64,000 nt of DNA from NCBI GenBank assembly GCA_021234155.1, contig JAJEKV010000024.1, positions 12,436,913 to 12,500,912 on the forward strand. The letters run 5' to 3'. The number at the start of each line of letters is the position of its first letter. Position 1 is the stretch's first letter. Shown here piece by piece: positions 12,548 to 22,731 of the stretch. Origin of the DNA: Isoetes taiwanensis. Its lineage: Eukaryota > Streptophyta > Lycopodiopsida > Isoetales > Isoetaceae. A program made the translations under genes and the position numbers. The notes beneath the pieces were generated by a model. The model searched no databases and had not been told where the DNA came from. It saw nothing but the letters and a program-made list of their open reading frames with translations.

Positions 12548-12679
12548 CTAACCGTTAATTCCGCAAAAGCTTTTGTCCAGACATGCGGGCTTCGGAGCTG
12601 CCACCATCATCCATATGAGTCTCAGCCACCAATAGTTTTCCCTTTTTCTTCTTTCTACCAGCCAGAGTAAAGGGCAGAA

Positions 12680-12991
12680 AGTTTGCTCCATGCTATCAGA
12701 GCATTCCCCTTGAGCATTCGCACCGATCATGCATATATCTTGTTGAATTACTTTAGCCTCCAATGGAGGTGGCAAATGAGGCCTAAGAGCTGCCACAATT
12801 GGTTTTTCAGCAGGTAGATCCGGAGTAAATGGCTGAACTTGCTCCATGCTATCAAAGCATTCCCCTTGAGCCTTCGTATCGATCATACATGAATCTTATT
12901 GAATAACTTCAGCCTCCAATGGAGGTGGCAAATGAGGCCTACGAGCTGCCACAATTGGTTTTTCAGCAGGTAGAATTTGAATGGCTCCATT
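12680..12991 (-). repeat. 156-bp tandem repeat in LINE ORF1 tail
   Basis: Two copies with a 156-bp period (52 codons), starting near 12680 and 12836. Both contain CCTCCAATGGAGGTGGCAAA and GCTGCCACAATTGG. The period is a multiple of three, so the reading frame is preserved. Confidence 0.85.
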
Positions 12992-13117
12992 ACAAGATAG
13001 ACCAACATGCACTTCCTAATTTTCCAGTTCCTAAAGAACATCAGGGGTGAAGGACATTGGATCACTCCCTGGATATGGTGATGGAGATATGAGGCCTGCC
13101 TGCTCACGTGGCCTGTT

Positions 13118-14615
13118 TGTGACGTTCCAGTACGATATACGGTCTCAAGACATATACCGTACTGCACCGTCACGCGTACACGCCGTCCCAATCGACGTGT
13201 ACGCCGACGTGTACCCAAGCAAGGGCGCCCTAGGGGGCAACTTGCAATGGTGCGCACACTTAGCAATGTGCGCACATTTAGACCTTTAACCCATTAAGGG
13301 TCATGGAAACCCTAAACCTAACTGATAGCCTACATAAGGTACCAAACCCTAACTTTCCCTTTTTTGCCCACAGACCTTCCGAGCTCCGATTCGCGCGCCT
13401 GAGGAGTCAATTCCAACTCCCACGATCTGCCCGTGCGCCCCAGCTTGTCAGATCATCCTTCCGACCGCATCCCAAAGCAGAACAGAGACATGGACGCCTT
13501 CGGATCGAGAGGAGTGAACCAGGGATTAGGTATTTGGTCGATTGAATAGCCTAAACCTTATTCCAGCCTTCGAACCAGTAGGTTTAGCCTATTAAATCAC
13601 CCTTAGTAGCCAAGCAGATCCTGAGATTGACTCTAACTAAAGAACCTAACTCTATGAATTAGATTAGTTCTTATTACTTATGTTGATATGATGGACGGAT
13701 GTATTCTGTGGACTCATTGTATTGGGAAGGGGGTAGAGACTTAAAGCTTAGTAGATGATGCTCCTAGCTAGTCCCTCTTAGTGCATTACTAGAATTCGGC
13801 CTGTGTACAAGAACCACACCTGGTTGTGGGTGAAGGGGCCAGACTGGCTTAGAAGGAGGTTCGTGTTCTGACTCTTGAACGATCCCTCTGGTGTGTAAGG
13901 CCTACCGGGGATCATTGTGACTAGGTCTAATGGCTTGCCACTGAGTGCGGGCAAGGCATGGGCTCGACACCCGTGGAGTGGTGTTCACTTTCTAGTGGGT
14001 TCAAGTCGAATAAGGGCGGTGGCCCTCTAGTCACCTTGAGTCAGCATGTAGATCTCTGGAGGGAGTGATCCCTACCTGCCCCATCGGAACTGGGGAGATA
14101 CAACCCAGGAATAGCCCCTTTGGCTATGCATCCGGCGGGCTACAGTCAGGTCCCAACACTCTTCAACCTACTCTGCAAAGTGTGCACAGGAGGGGCGGAT
14201 GGAGTGGACAACCCTAAGCCATGTTCTTATGCCAGCCAAATCCATTTGCCATGAATTCTGTCTGCAATGAACTCTGGAGACCCAAGCCGCCAGTCATTCC
14301 CTTGAGTCTGAGCCTTGGGTAGGATTCCCCATGTGATGTACTGATCTTTGTCTATACAGATATGTGATGAGCCATCCTTCGAGATAGTTATATGATATTG
14401 ATGTTGTATACTGACATGTATGTTTACGCTTCCGCAGCTAGGTAGGCCCTGAGGAAGACAGGGTAAATGACCCCTTCACTCTTCCCACTGGAACTCATCA
14501 AGGTTGCAGTGATACGTGGAGGGCCATGTATCAGTATGGAGCTGGTATGGGGGATGAACTCCTGTTTGTATACGGTGCGGGCACCGTATATGAGTATTGA
14601 GTAGGGGACGTCACA
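13118..14615 (+). mobile_element. Solo LTR (1,498 bp) inside LINE ORF1
   Basis: Begins TGTGACGTTCC and ends GGGACGTCACA, so its ends form an inverted repeat. The flanks are CTGTT (13113-13117) and CTGTC (14616-14620), a 5-bp target duplication with one change. No PBS or PPT adjoins it and LINE ORF1 continues on both sides, so it is a solo LTR left by LTR-LTR recombination. Its sequence is homologous to the LTRs at 6944 and 19926. A perfect 10-bp inverted repeat lies at 14569-14578 and 14581-14590. Confidence 0.85.
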
Positions 14616-16304
14616 CTGTCTGCCTCCTCAAATTGTACCATTATCACAGCCTCCGAAGATGTCTGCTCAGATACAACAGTAGGCAGTAAAGAGGTCTCTC
14701 CTTTTGTGGATAAATTGGCAGCCAATATAGTTGGCAAAGCACCCACTTCTTTAGCTTTCTCCCTTCCCCTATAGCAGCCCCAGCAAAGGGCATAAAGACT
14801 GGACTTCCAGAGGCCATATGGGCTGGAGTGAAGATGGATGAGGTGACATGAGCAAGAGTGATAGGGGCAGATGTCACATGAGCTGGAAGAGGGCTGATAT
14901 GGGTTGGAGTAAGAGGCGCACAGTTAATGAAGGTCTGTTCCAGCATGCCATGAGATGGAGTAGTTGCCTGCATATCATTTTCCAGCATGCCATGAGCTGG
15001 AGTAGTTGCCAGCATGCCATGAGCTGGAGAGGCAGATGTTACATGAGCTGGAAGAAAGTCTATGTGTCATGGGATAGAACAATCAGCTGTGTCTTTGATA
15101 TCCCACTCATCACTTTGATTGTCAACGTTGAGCAAGAAGGTAGCTTGGGTTCATGTGTGTTGGAGGCCACATCTTCCCTTTGACTAGTCAATGGAGCAAG
15201 GACAGATTTCGGATCTGTTTGAGTGGCCAGAGGTGAGATCTTTGACTGGTCATAGATCCTTGACTGGTCAAGATCTTCAGCCATGGGATCCTGCAGAGAG
15301 ATATCAGGATGCCAACCGCCATACACATTTTCCACATGCTAGATTAAAGGGGTAATCAAATCGACATGAGGGGCAGCACCGTTGATTTGGACATGGGGAA
15401 ATGGCACAGAACATTCCCCTCTAGAACATTCCCCTTTGTCTTTAAGGGAACCAACAGGAATTGACAAGGCAATTGGTGGAACTTCAGTGACAGCTCCAAT
15501 CATTTGCCTTTGCGTAGGTGCTTGGAACCCTGATGCATGGGTTGCATGGGATTCACAGATGTGATTTAACCCTTTTGTCTCAATGCCAACAGAAGTACCT
15601 GTAAAACAGTTAGGACCAGAATGCAATCTAGCTCCACAACTCGAACATAGCAGCTACTTGGAAACTGATATCTTCGTTAAAATAGCCAGAGAATTGAATA
15701 AACTTGGGGATGGGCTTCATAAGGTCTACTGAAATACAAATCTTGGGAGCCTCATCCAGTCTATTGTCCAAACAAACATATTCTCCCAGCCTGGAAGCAA
15801 TCAGCCTAAAGGATGGCTCATTCCAATATTCAGGACTTAGATCAGAGAGGGAGATCCAAATTGGATAATAAAGAGCATCAGGCTTGAATGCCCGGAATTC
15901 CGCCCGATATCTTTGTAGAAAAATTTGCCCATTTAGGGAGGAGATTATACCTTTACGAAGGAGTAGATCAACCTCCTTGGTGTAGCAGCAGTTAGCAGGA
16001 AGTATGTGTTTCCCAATATTTGGACTTTGATCCCTATCTTGGATCTACACACTCTTTCAAGAGTCTTCTTGATTTCGATCCTGCTTGGATTGCCTCTGCA
16101 TATCTTGCCAATGAGCCCAAATCTTTCAAAGTAGCGGATCTGATCTGCAACTATGGAAGTATGGAGAGATAACTTGCCCTGGGGACTATCTGAGCTCTTA
16201 CTTTTAGCGAGAGGGGGAGTAGGACTAGGAGCAGATACTTGAGCGAATGACCTGCCATCCAACCTTCCCAAGGGTGCCTTCTGAGGATGGGGATACTCCA
16301 TCAA

Positions 16305-17569
16305 TAAAGCTCCAGCAAGAATTCAGCACCAAGAAAATCACACTGGACAATAAGAGACTGTTTTGGAAGAACTAAATAATCTCCAAATATGAGGTTTATG
16401 ATGGATCTTCGGACTCCTAATTGCTCTCCGAGAATAACTAGGCCACCTAGGCACCTGAACTGATCCTGATGTAGCACCCCGTTGTCAAGGATTGTAGACC
16501 AGAGTTCTCCAACAGGCCCACTAAGAACGCCCCAGAAGAGATGGGTGAGGTTTACAAGAACAATCGACCTGTGGCGGAGAAGAGCTTTGAGCAGCTTGAA
16601 AGTTGGAGCAGATTATGGATAGAGGCAGAGGACGGCCCATATGAAGTATGCAAGGGATTTTGGAGATGGGGAAGCACTCATGGTGACAGTACCAGAATAG
16701 CAGCAATGAATTTAGGACCCAAAAAGGCCGTTGCCAAAAGGAGGCTTTGAGTGCTTTATAGGATCTCTACTGCTATGGCATGCAGGGGAGGAGCAGCCCA
16801 CATGTGGAGACTGGAGACCATCACAACTTGCCAGAGAGCAGCCCAGAGAATTGAAACTAGAGCAGAGACCACATCATTTAGGATATACAGAGGTACTCAG
16901 AGATTGCCATGGAATGCAACCACTAGTTGAGGCTAGAAAACCTTATCGGATTTTTCCTTCCGCCCATTCACTGTATATATCAAAAGTTCCCAAAGGAGCA
17001 GCATCCTTATCGCCAACAAAATCACTCAACCAGCTTTCGACCATCTCAATAGGGCTGACAGGGGTGGTTCCAGCCTCCCCGATAAAGAGATGATCTGAAA
17101 AGAATTGCTCTTCCAGAAGAGCTTCCCAAAGCTCCAAAATTGGGCCTTGCAACCAGCCGCAGAGGTAATAGTCACTGTGTATGATTATGGAGAAAAGTCT
17201 GGCTTCTTTTGGTTTTTTCGCCTGCAGCAAAGGAGGGAGAGGGAGCCCCATAAACTAACTACTGACAGGGAGGAGATCCCAGGCCCACCCGTAACAGGGC
17301 TGACCAAGGAAGATCACTCGCAGCCAGCACTCTCGGAAATGCAGAGCAATTGGATCAGAAAGGATAATTGAAGGAACGATGCAGAGCAACTGGGTCAGAG
17401 TGGATAGTCGGGGTTGTAATGGATAGAACCATCAGAACCATGCAAAGCAGCATATTGAAAGCGGAGGAGACGAGCGCCCACACCCATTCAAGTCGATACC
17501 GGTGGACCATATAAACAGTGCCAACTTTGCCAGAGGCAGAACAGTTAAGAACACTAGGTACACTGGAGT
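16305..17569 (-). other. LINE 5' leader region
   Basis: No recognisable coding domain on either strand. It lies upstream of ORF1 on the minus strand and ends where chromovirus integrase homology resumes at about 17570. Short local repeats around 17336-17400 (GATGCAGAGCAA..TGGGTCAGA-like) are visible. Confidence 0.4.
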
Positions 17570-18288
17570 CACTTGATGTCCCCAATGCGAAATGGGAAGT
17601 CATTACCATGGATTCATTGTAGGCCTCCCATGCACACTTCGGGGATTTGATGCCTTGATGGTGGTAGTTGACAAGCTTTCCAAGATGGCGCATTTCTTGC
17701 CATGTCGCACCACCTATACTACCTTGGATACGGCACTTTTATTCTCCAAGGAGATTTTTTGGCTCCATGGAATGCCACGCACCATTATTTCGGATCGTGA
17801 TCCTAAATTTGTTAGTGCTTTCTGGAAGGACTTCTTCAGCACTATACAGACCAAGCTTGCCATGAGTACGGCCTATCACCCTCAGACAGATGGACAGTCA
17901 TAACGTATGAATCGAATTATTGAGGATATGCTACGAAATTATGTCTGGAATAAGCAATCTCAATGGGCAGATTACATTCATTTGGTAGAATTTGCCTATA
18001 ATAGTACTAAACAGGAGTCCTCAAGGATCACCTATGGTTATCAATGTCTTACACTGGATACGTGGCATAACCCAGTTTTCAAGGTGGCAGTTTCACAACA
18101 GCTGCTTACAGATATGCAAGTTTTGGTTGAGGAAGTACGCGGGTATATATTGGCAGTACGAAGTCGCCAAAAGAGTTTAGCAGATAGACATCATACCCCG
18201 CGTGAGTTCTAGGTTGGTGATTCCGTATGGTTGAAAATCAAAGTGAAGCAGGCCAGGCTCAAGATTGGAAATTGCAAGAAGCTGGCAC
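17570..18288 (+). pseudogene. Chromovirus integrase core (broken)
   Basis: DDE integrase that joins element cDNA to the host genome. The core begins with WEVITMD, followed by a one-base frame change near 17612. Then come VVVDKLSKMAHFLPC (first catalytic Asp), TIISDRDPKFVSAFWKDFF (second Asp), TAYHPQTDGQS, an in-frame stop near 17900, and LVEFAYNS. A second stop follows REF near 18210, before the GDSVWLK segment. The downstream coding part is separated by a TRIM insertion but continues in the same frame beyond it. No upstream zinc-binding HHCC part or RT remains. Confidence 0.85.
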
Positions 18289-18598
18289 TGTTACACACTA
18301 GCACCATAAGGGCGGATCCTTCAAGGAAATCGTTATCCAATGGGCTCCAACCTTTCCAGACTATCCCATACCCCACAGACCATATCAATTCCTCCCCTTC
18401 CTCGAGATGCTTGCCCTCAAGCATGTGGAACACACCAATGTTGCCACGAGGAATTGAACCTTGGCTCTGATACCAAATGTTACGCACTAGCACCCTAGTG
18501 ATAACCAATGCACAAAAAGGGCGGATCCTTCAAGGAAATCATTATCCAATGGGCCCCAACCTTTCTAGGCTTTATCCCATACCCCACAGACCATATCA
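18289..18598 (-). mobile_element. TRIM-type miniature LTR retrotransposon (310 bp)
   Basis: Terminal direct repeats at 18289-18387 (99 bp) and 18478-18598 (121 bp), each TG..CA-type (ends TGTTAC and CATATCA on the plus strand). On the minus strand the internal 90 bp start with PBS TGGTATCAGAGC (18464-18475) and end with a purine-rich tract (18388-18402) just before the 3' LTR. A perfect 5-bp target duplication GGCAC lies at 18284-18288 and 18599-18603. There is no coding capacity, so it depended on other elements for reverse transcription and integration. The LTR lengths differ by an internal indel of about 22 bp. Confidence 0.93.
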
Positions 18599-18603
18599 GG
18601 CAC

Positions 18604-18944
18604 CAAGATGGGCAGGACCATTTCACATCATTGAACGTATAGGTTCTCAAGCCTATAAGTTGAATTTACCTGCTCATCTCAAAGTACACAAAGTCTTTCA
18701 CGTAAGCCTTTTGAAGAAGCATACCTCAGATCCTCATGAGATTCTTGACACCCCGACACTCCTGGAGATGACAGACGAGCAGTTGACAGAAGCTCTTCTC
18801 GATAGAGCATATAAACAAACGAGAAGAACGCAGATATTGCAGTATTTAGTTAAGTGGAAACACTTGCCTACTCAGGATGCCACTTCAAATATAGGATCAA
18901 CACTCTATATCTTGACCACCATTGTTAGAAACTTCCACTTCTAA
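18604..18944 (+). pseudogene. Chromovirus integrase C-terminus and chromodomain
   Basis: Contains the GPF segment (WAGPFHIIERIG), then KVHKVFHVSLLKKH and a chromodomain-like tail (ILQYLVKWKHLPTQDAT). Chromodomains guide this retrotransposon clade to particular chromatin. The aromatic/WE part after DAT is altered, and the frame ends at 18942. Confidence 0.82.
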
Positions 18945-19912
18945 ACCGATATCTTTTTCCTATGATGGATAATTATATTTTAGCTCGTACCTTCGTACGT
19001 ATAATCATAAGCCACTTCTCTCTCAACTATATGGTGCTATATCCAACATCCTTTTATGTTGAATGGCAATATATATATTCTCGTAATTAGTAAGTATACC
19101 TTCCTAGGTCGCTTAAATTCTAGTGATTCAATGGGATCACAAATACCATGGTAGTCATTTTCCCCCAGTATGGATCCAAATTATGGATAGATTCCACTCG
19201 TTATTCCAAACCCTCAGCACTGCTACAAGATTAATGGGATATTCAATATCTGCTTAGTCAACCCCTAGAGAGACTTTGTCTAGTTCAGCTTGTTATGCAT
19301 ATCTCGTACTACAGTTGCCGCATACCGACTCCTGCCTTACCATATCTATATGTTAATTGTTATGCTTGTCAATATCTATGTTTAGTCCAAAAATAGCTTG
19401 AACTACCAAGGTATGATTATTTTATATATAATCTACTTGTTTCCTGCAGTTTCGTAACTCGTCCACTTAAATTAATCTCGCACTTTTACTTTATATAAGT
19501 ATGATTCAGTCAATTCAATCCAAAATAAAATCCAACATCTCCCGCTATAATTAAAAGGGTCGTTACGCCACCCATATCACCTGCAAAGTATTCCTATACA
19601 TGATATATGCCCCACGACCATTGGCCTCATGCCTTTTATTGTTTCCTTCCATATTCGTCTCACCCTGAGATATACATTTCGTATTCAAACATTTCCATGA
19701 ATCCGTATGTCGCATTCCGCATGACATGAATTCTCTCAAACTTGTGAATTGCACATTACAAGTCATTTCAAAATTGATCACTTTGAATATGACAACTTCT
19801 GTGCAACTTATAATCTCATGTCACCTCTTTAAGGAGTGGAGACTTGCTTCCAGCATGTGATGTGTTGCCCAAGAGCAAGCGTAGTCTTGATGTTGAGGAC
19901 ATCATTCCTTTT
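18945..19912 (+). other. Chromovirus 3' untranslated region
   Basis: Non-coding stretch between the chromodomain end and the polypurine tract. No gene seen. Confidence 0.5.
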
Positions 19913-19925
19913 AAGGTGGGGAGAA
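19913..19925 (+). promoter_or_regulatory. Polypurine tract
   Basis: AAGGTGGGGAGAA immediately precedes the LTR start at 19926, the expected plus-strand priming site. Confidence 0.8.
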
Positions 19926-21344
19926 TGTGACGTTCCACATATTTATACGTTATATATACAAATACATGGTACATGGGTACGTAATAGTACATTGGCCATT
20001 ATTGAACAAGCCAAAAGGATTAAAGTTAGCCAAAAAATTAAAGTTAGCTATGTTGTTTTGCCATTTAATTATATACGCTAAATACCCAAGATTAGTTAAT
20101 TAATAACTAATTATATTAACTAATTAGTAATTAAATGCCACTTGGACCAAATTGATTGGCCCAAGAGAATTTGCTAATTTTGGGCCTATCCCCAATTTGC
20201 CCCAATTCGATTTGGGGGCAATTGGAGAAGAAAGGAGCCTATTCAAACAACAGAGCATGGAGAATCTAAGAGATGAAAGATCTAGCTCAGATACCAGTTA
20301 GTAGGCTTAGTTAGCTTGAGATTCTAGATAGAGATTAACCTTTGCTTGTTTAGATAGATGACTAATCTCTTATTGATGTTTTATCTGAAGTTATAGATGG
20401 ATTTATGAATTATGGTAGTTCTTCTGCTACACCTCTTGTGCTTGACTATGTAGAAGTAGAGATGCTCCTAGCTAAAATCCATTAAATTCCAATAAATGCG
20501 GCTTGTATACAAGAGCCCACCTGGCAGTGGAGGTTTGTTGTGATTGAGCACCAGATAATAGACACCATGGTGAATGGAGGTGGAGCCTTGCTGAGCGTGG
20601 CTAATGAGACTCCAATAGTGTGCTAGGCTTATAGTCGGTCACCTCGTGTGGGCTGGGTATGGGTCTGACACCCCATGGGTCGCAGTCTGAGGGGACATCC
20701 TGGGCTCGCTAGGTGCAGTGAGCCGACCTATAGATTTTGCCACCGGGGGGGTTAAGTCGGGTAAGGATGTGTGGGCGCCAGTGGTGCCACGATCCTCTAA
20801 CCACCCATGGAACCATGGTGCTCCAGGAACGGACTTGTCCCATTCCTGCTTCATCGAAGTAGGGAGATGCAGCCTGGAGTAGTCGCATATGGTGATTCCA
20901 TGGGATTATGCCTCCCGACTCCCGAAGACTACAATCATGCCTTAGCATGTTTCAGCCTATTTGCAAAGTGTGACGGATGGAGCGTAATACCTAGCCATTG
21001 CTCTATGCCAGCCAACGCCATTGTCATCACTCTGTCTGTTATTATCCGGAGGCCCTGATTGTCAGTTGACCCCCTTGGAGTCTGAGCCTGGGGTAGAACC
21101 TTCATTCTTGATGCATTTTGTACGTGTATTATTGTTATGTGATGTTGTCTTGATGATGGATGGACCACCCTTCGTGGTGGTATATTGTTTATTTGTATTG
21201 TTGCAGGCGCTAACATATATGTACGCTTCCGCTATATACAAGTGGTTCAAGTCAGATGGAGGACATTTTCATGGTGATGGAGTCGTCATGGGAGGGGAAT
21301 TTCCCGTGTTTATACCATCAAAGCATCATATAGGGAGCATCACA
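19926..21344 (+). repeat. 3' LTR (1,419 bp)
   Basis: Begins TGTGACGTTCCACAT and ends GGAGCATCACA. It is collinear with the LTRs at 6944 and 13118 (for example CAAGAGCCCACCTGG near 20509 and CTCTATGCCAGCCAA near 21000), with many substitutions and indels. Confidence 0.8.
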
Positions 21345-22244
21345 TAGAAGGTCATGAAGTTTTGATCCAATTGACAAATACAAGAGTCTCCCTTCATGCA
21401 AAGGATGTGAAGCTCAAAGACTGCAAAGAAATGTGAAGGGGAGAGAAACTATCTAGAGGATACTTAGGTGCAAATTTGTTTCTTGATGTTTTAACTTGAA
21501 ACTTGAATGATTACAATTGCATTTGCTATTTCATTTGTCCGTGAAATTTTCACATGACTCCTCAGCTTCTATAAGTCACATGTGTGTGTTGCATATATCT
21601 AGGACCCAACAGCTTGGTGGTTGCCAGTGGACAATGAATGGATCGGATGCTGACCCTCTAAGCTCTTCAACGAATCTTTGTAGTGGATATAGTGGAGTGG
21701 AGAACTCTACTTTGTCATCAGGAGCCCCAGCTAACCACACAGATGGAAAGTGGCTTTTTCCCTAGAGAAGGATACATAAGAGCAGCCTCCTTCATGTAAC
21801 ATAACAATGAATAAAAGTGTGTCTAGCCCTTTTCTTATATTTAATGATTTGGGCTAATTGATTTCTCAATGCTAGACCTATTTAATTCAAAAACAAAATG
21901 AGCGTAAAAATGTTTTACACACAGGAGAAATTAAGGTCTTAGTTGTTATTTTTTCTTTGATTCTAAAAGAAATTACAATTAAGCTTAGAAATGACAAAAA
22001 CTCATGCACTTCCTGATATTTTGAATTTTCTACAGAGCAGCATGCATTGGCTAATATATTGTCTACCTGCTAGTACAGAACCCCAATCCACCAGGCCAAC
22101 TAAGGAAACCCGATCTAGATTTCTTTGCAAATTGACAAATGACATTCCAAGTGCAAAGTAGCAAATGTCATTCTTGGTGCAGCAATCACCTTCCCATTTA
22201 GTTCTAGAGGTTGTTATGTCTAGGACATGGTAGCTTCATCAAAG
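21345..22244. other. Intergenic, nothing recognised
   Basis: One 82-codon open frame at 21520-21765 (+) has no family signature. Confidence 0.35.
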
Positions 22245-22731
22245 AGCATATATATTTGACAATGCTACATATGTTGTAGCATCTTCTGGATCAATTTCAA
22301 GAATAGATTCAGCAGCTTGCCTCACACATTCTCTACCATCATAGGTTCAGCAAGCATCATGCAATGCCATCCATGCTATTGTAGTATGTTCAGCAGAACT
22401 CTTGCTAAGGAAGTTTTCTGCCTTGTCCAGCCATCCTGCTCTCCCCAAAAGGTCGATCATGCAACGATATATCTATGTTGTCTATGACACATTGTATTCC
22501 TTGCTTGAGGACAGATAAGAACAACCCTTCTGCACCAGACCTGAGTGGCTATACGCACTGAGGATGCTGACGAAGGTGATCTGATTTGATTGTAAGCAGC
22601 ACATGTTGGAACATTTGAACCTTATTCCCATGCCTATATTGAACATATATAGAAATGATGGTTGTCGAAGAGAAAGCATCGTGGTTTAGCATGATATCAA
22701 AATAACAAATCTGCTTCATGTAAACCTCCAC
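22245..22731 (-). pseudogene. PPR-protein C-terminal relic, cut by a LINE tail
   Basis: Minus-strand translation gives a PLS/E-class tail: ITFVSILSAYSHSGLVQKG, then CMIDLLGRAGWLDKAENFL, then a degenerate segment ending ILEIDPEDATTYVALSNIYA. One or more stops (after HDAC) and frame changes break it. The upstream end stops exactly where a LINE poly(A) tail begins at 22732, so the rest of the gene was displaced or lost by that insertion. Confidence 0.78.

Larger units (their letters stand above)
12548..16304 (-). pseudogene. LINE ORF1 (DUF4283-like + CCHC knuckle), split by a solo LTR
   Basis: Nucleic-acid-binding ORF1 protein of plant L1-like LINEs. It starts at 16304 (MMEYPHPQKAPLG). A DUF4283-like domain runs from about 16190 (a VADQIRYFERFGLIGK region, then IKVQILGNTYFLL) and continues past a frameshift near 15945. 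A CX2CX4HX4C knuckle (CSSCGARLHSGPNC) lies at about 15600-15650. The tail is Pro/Ala-rich and repetitive (PAHG and MLE units near 14890-15040; 156-bp units at 12680-12991). A 1,498-bp LTR interrupts it at 13118-14615. Without the LTR the frame would be about 750 codons, plausible for the family. Stops and frameshifts are present. Confidence 0.65.
9526..17569 (-). mobile_element. L1-like LINE, 3'-truncated, inserted antisense in the chromovirus
   Basis: Read on the minus strand: leader about 17569-16305; ORF1 16304-12548 (interrupted by a solo LTR); spacer; ORF2 from 11784 with AP-endonuclease and RT. The sequence stops about 25 residues after the YADD motif at about 9530, where chromovirus gag sequence begins. 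The end of RT, the zinc-finger tail, the 3' UTR and poly(A) are absent. This is unusual, because LINE insertion normally keeps the 3' end. The boundaries are estimated from where homology changes. Confidence 0.75.
6944..21344 (+). mobile_element. Mosaic Ty3/Gypsy chromovirus framework with nested LINE, solo LTR and TRIM
   Basis: In order: LTR 6944-8404; tRNA-iMet-type PBS at 8406; gag-side remnant to about 9525; an antisense LINE to about 17570; integrase plus chromodomain 17570-18944; a polypurine tract ending at 19925; LTR 19926-21344. The order LTR-PBS...IN-chromodomain-PPT-LTR is that of a plus-strand chromovirus. Protease, RT and RNase H are absent. The two LTRs are similar in layout but clearly diverged, and the bases flanking them (ACCTT left, TAGAA right) are not a target duplication. 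The ends may therefore come from two related elements. Confidence 0.7.

Noticed and set aside
18464-18475. Possible tRNA gene near GGTTCAATTCC (minus strand) in the 18.4-kb region
   Set aside because: The sequence is the PBS and adjoining internal DNA of the TRIM element. No cloverleaf forms.
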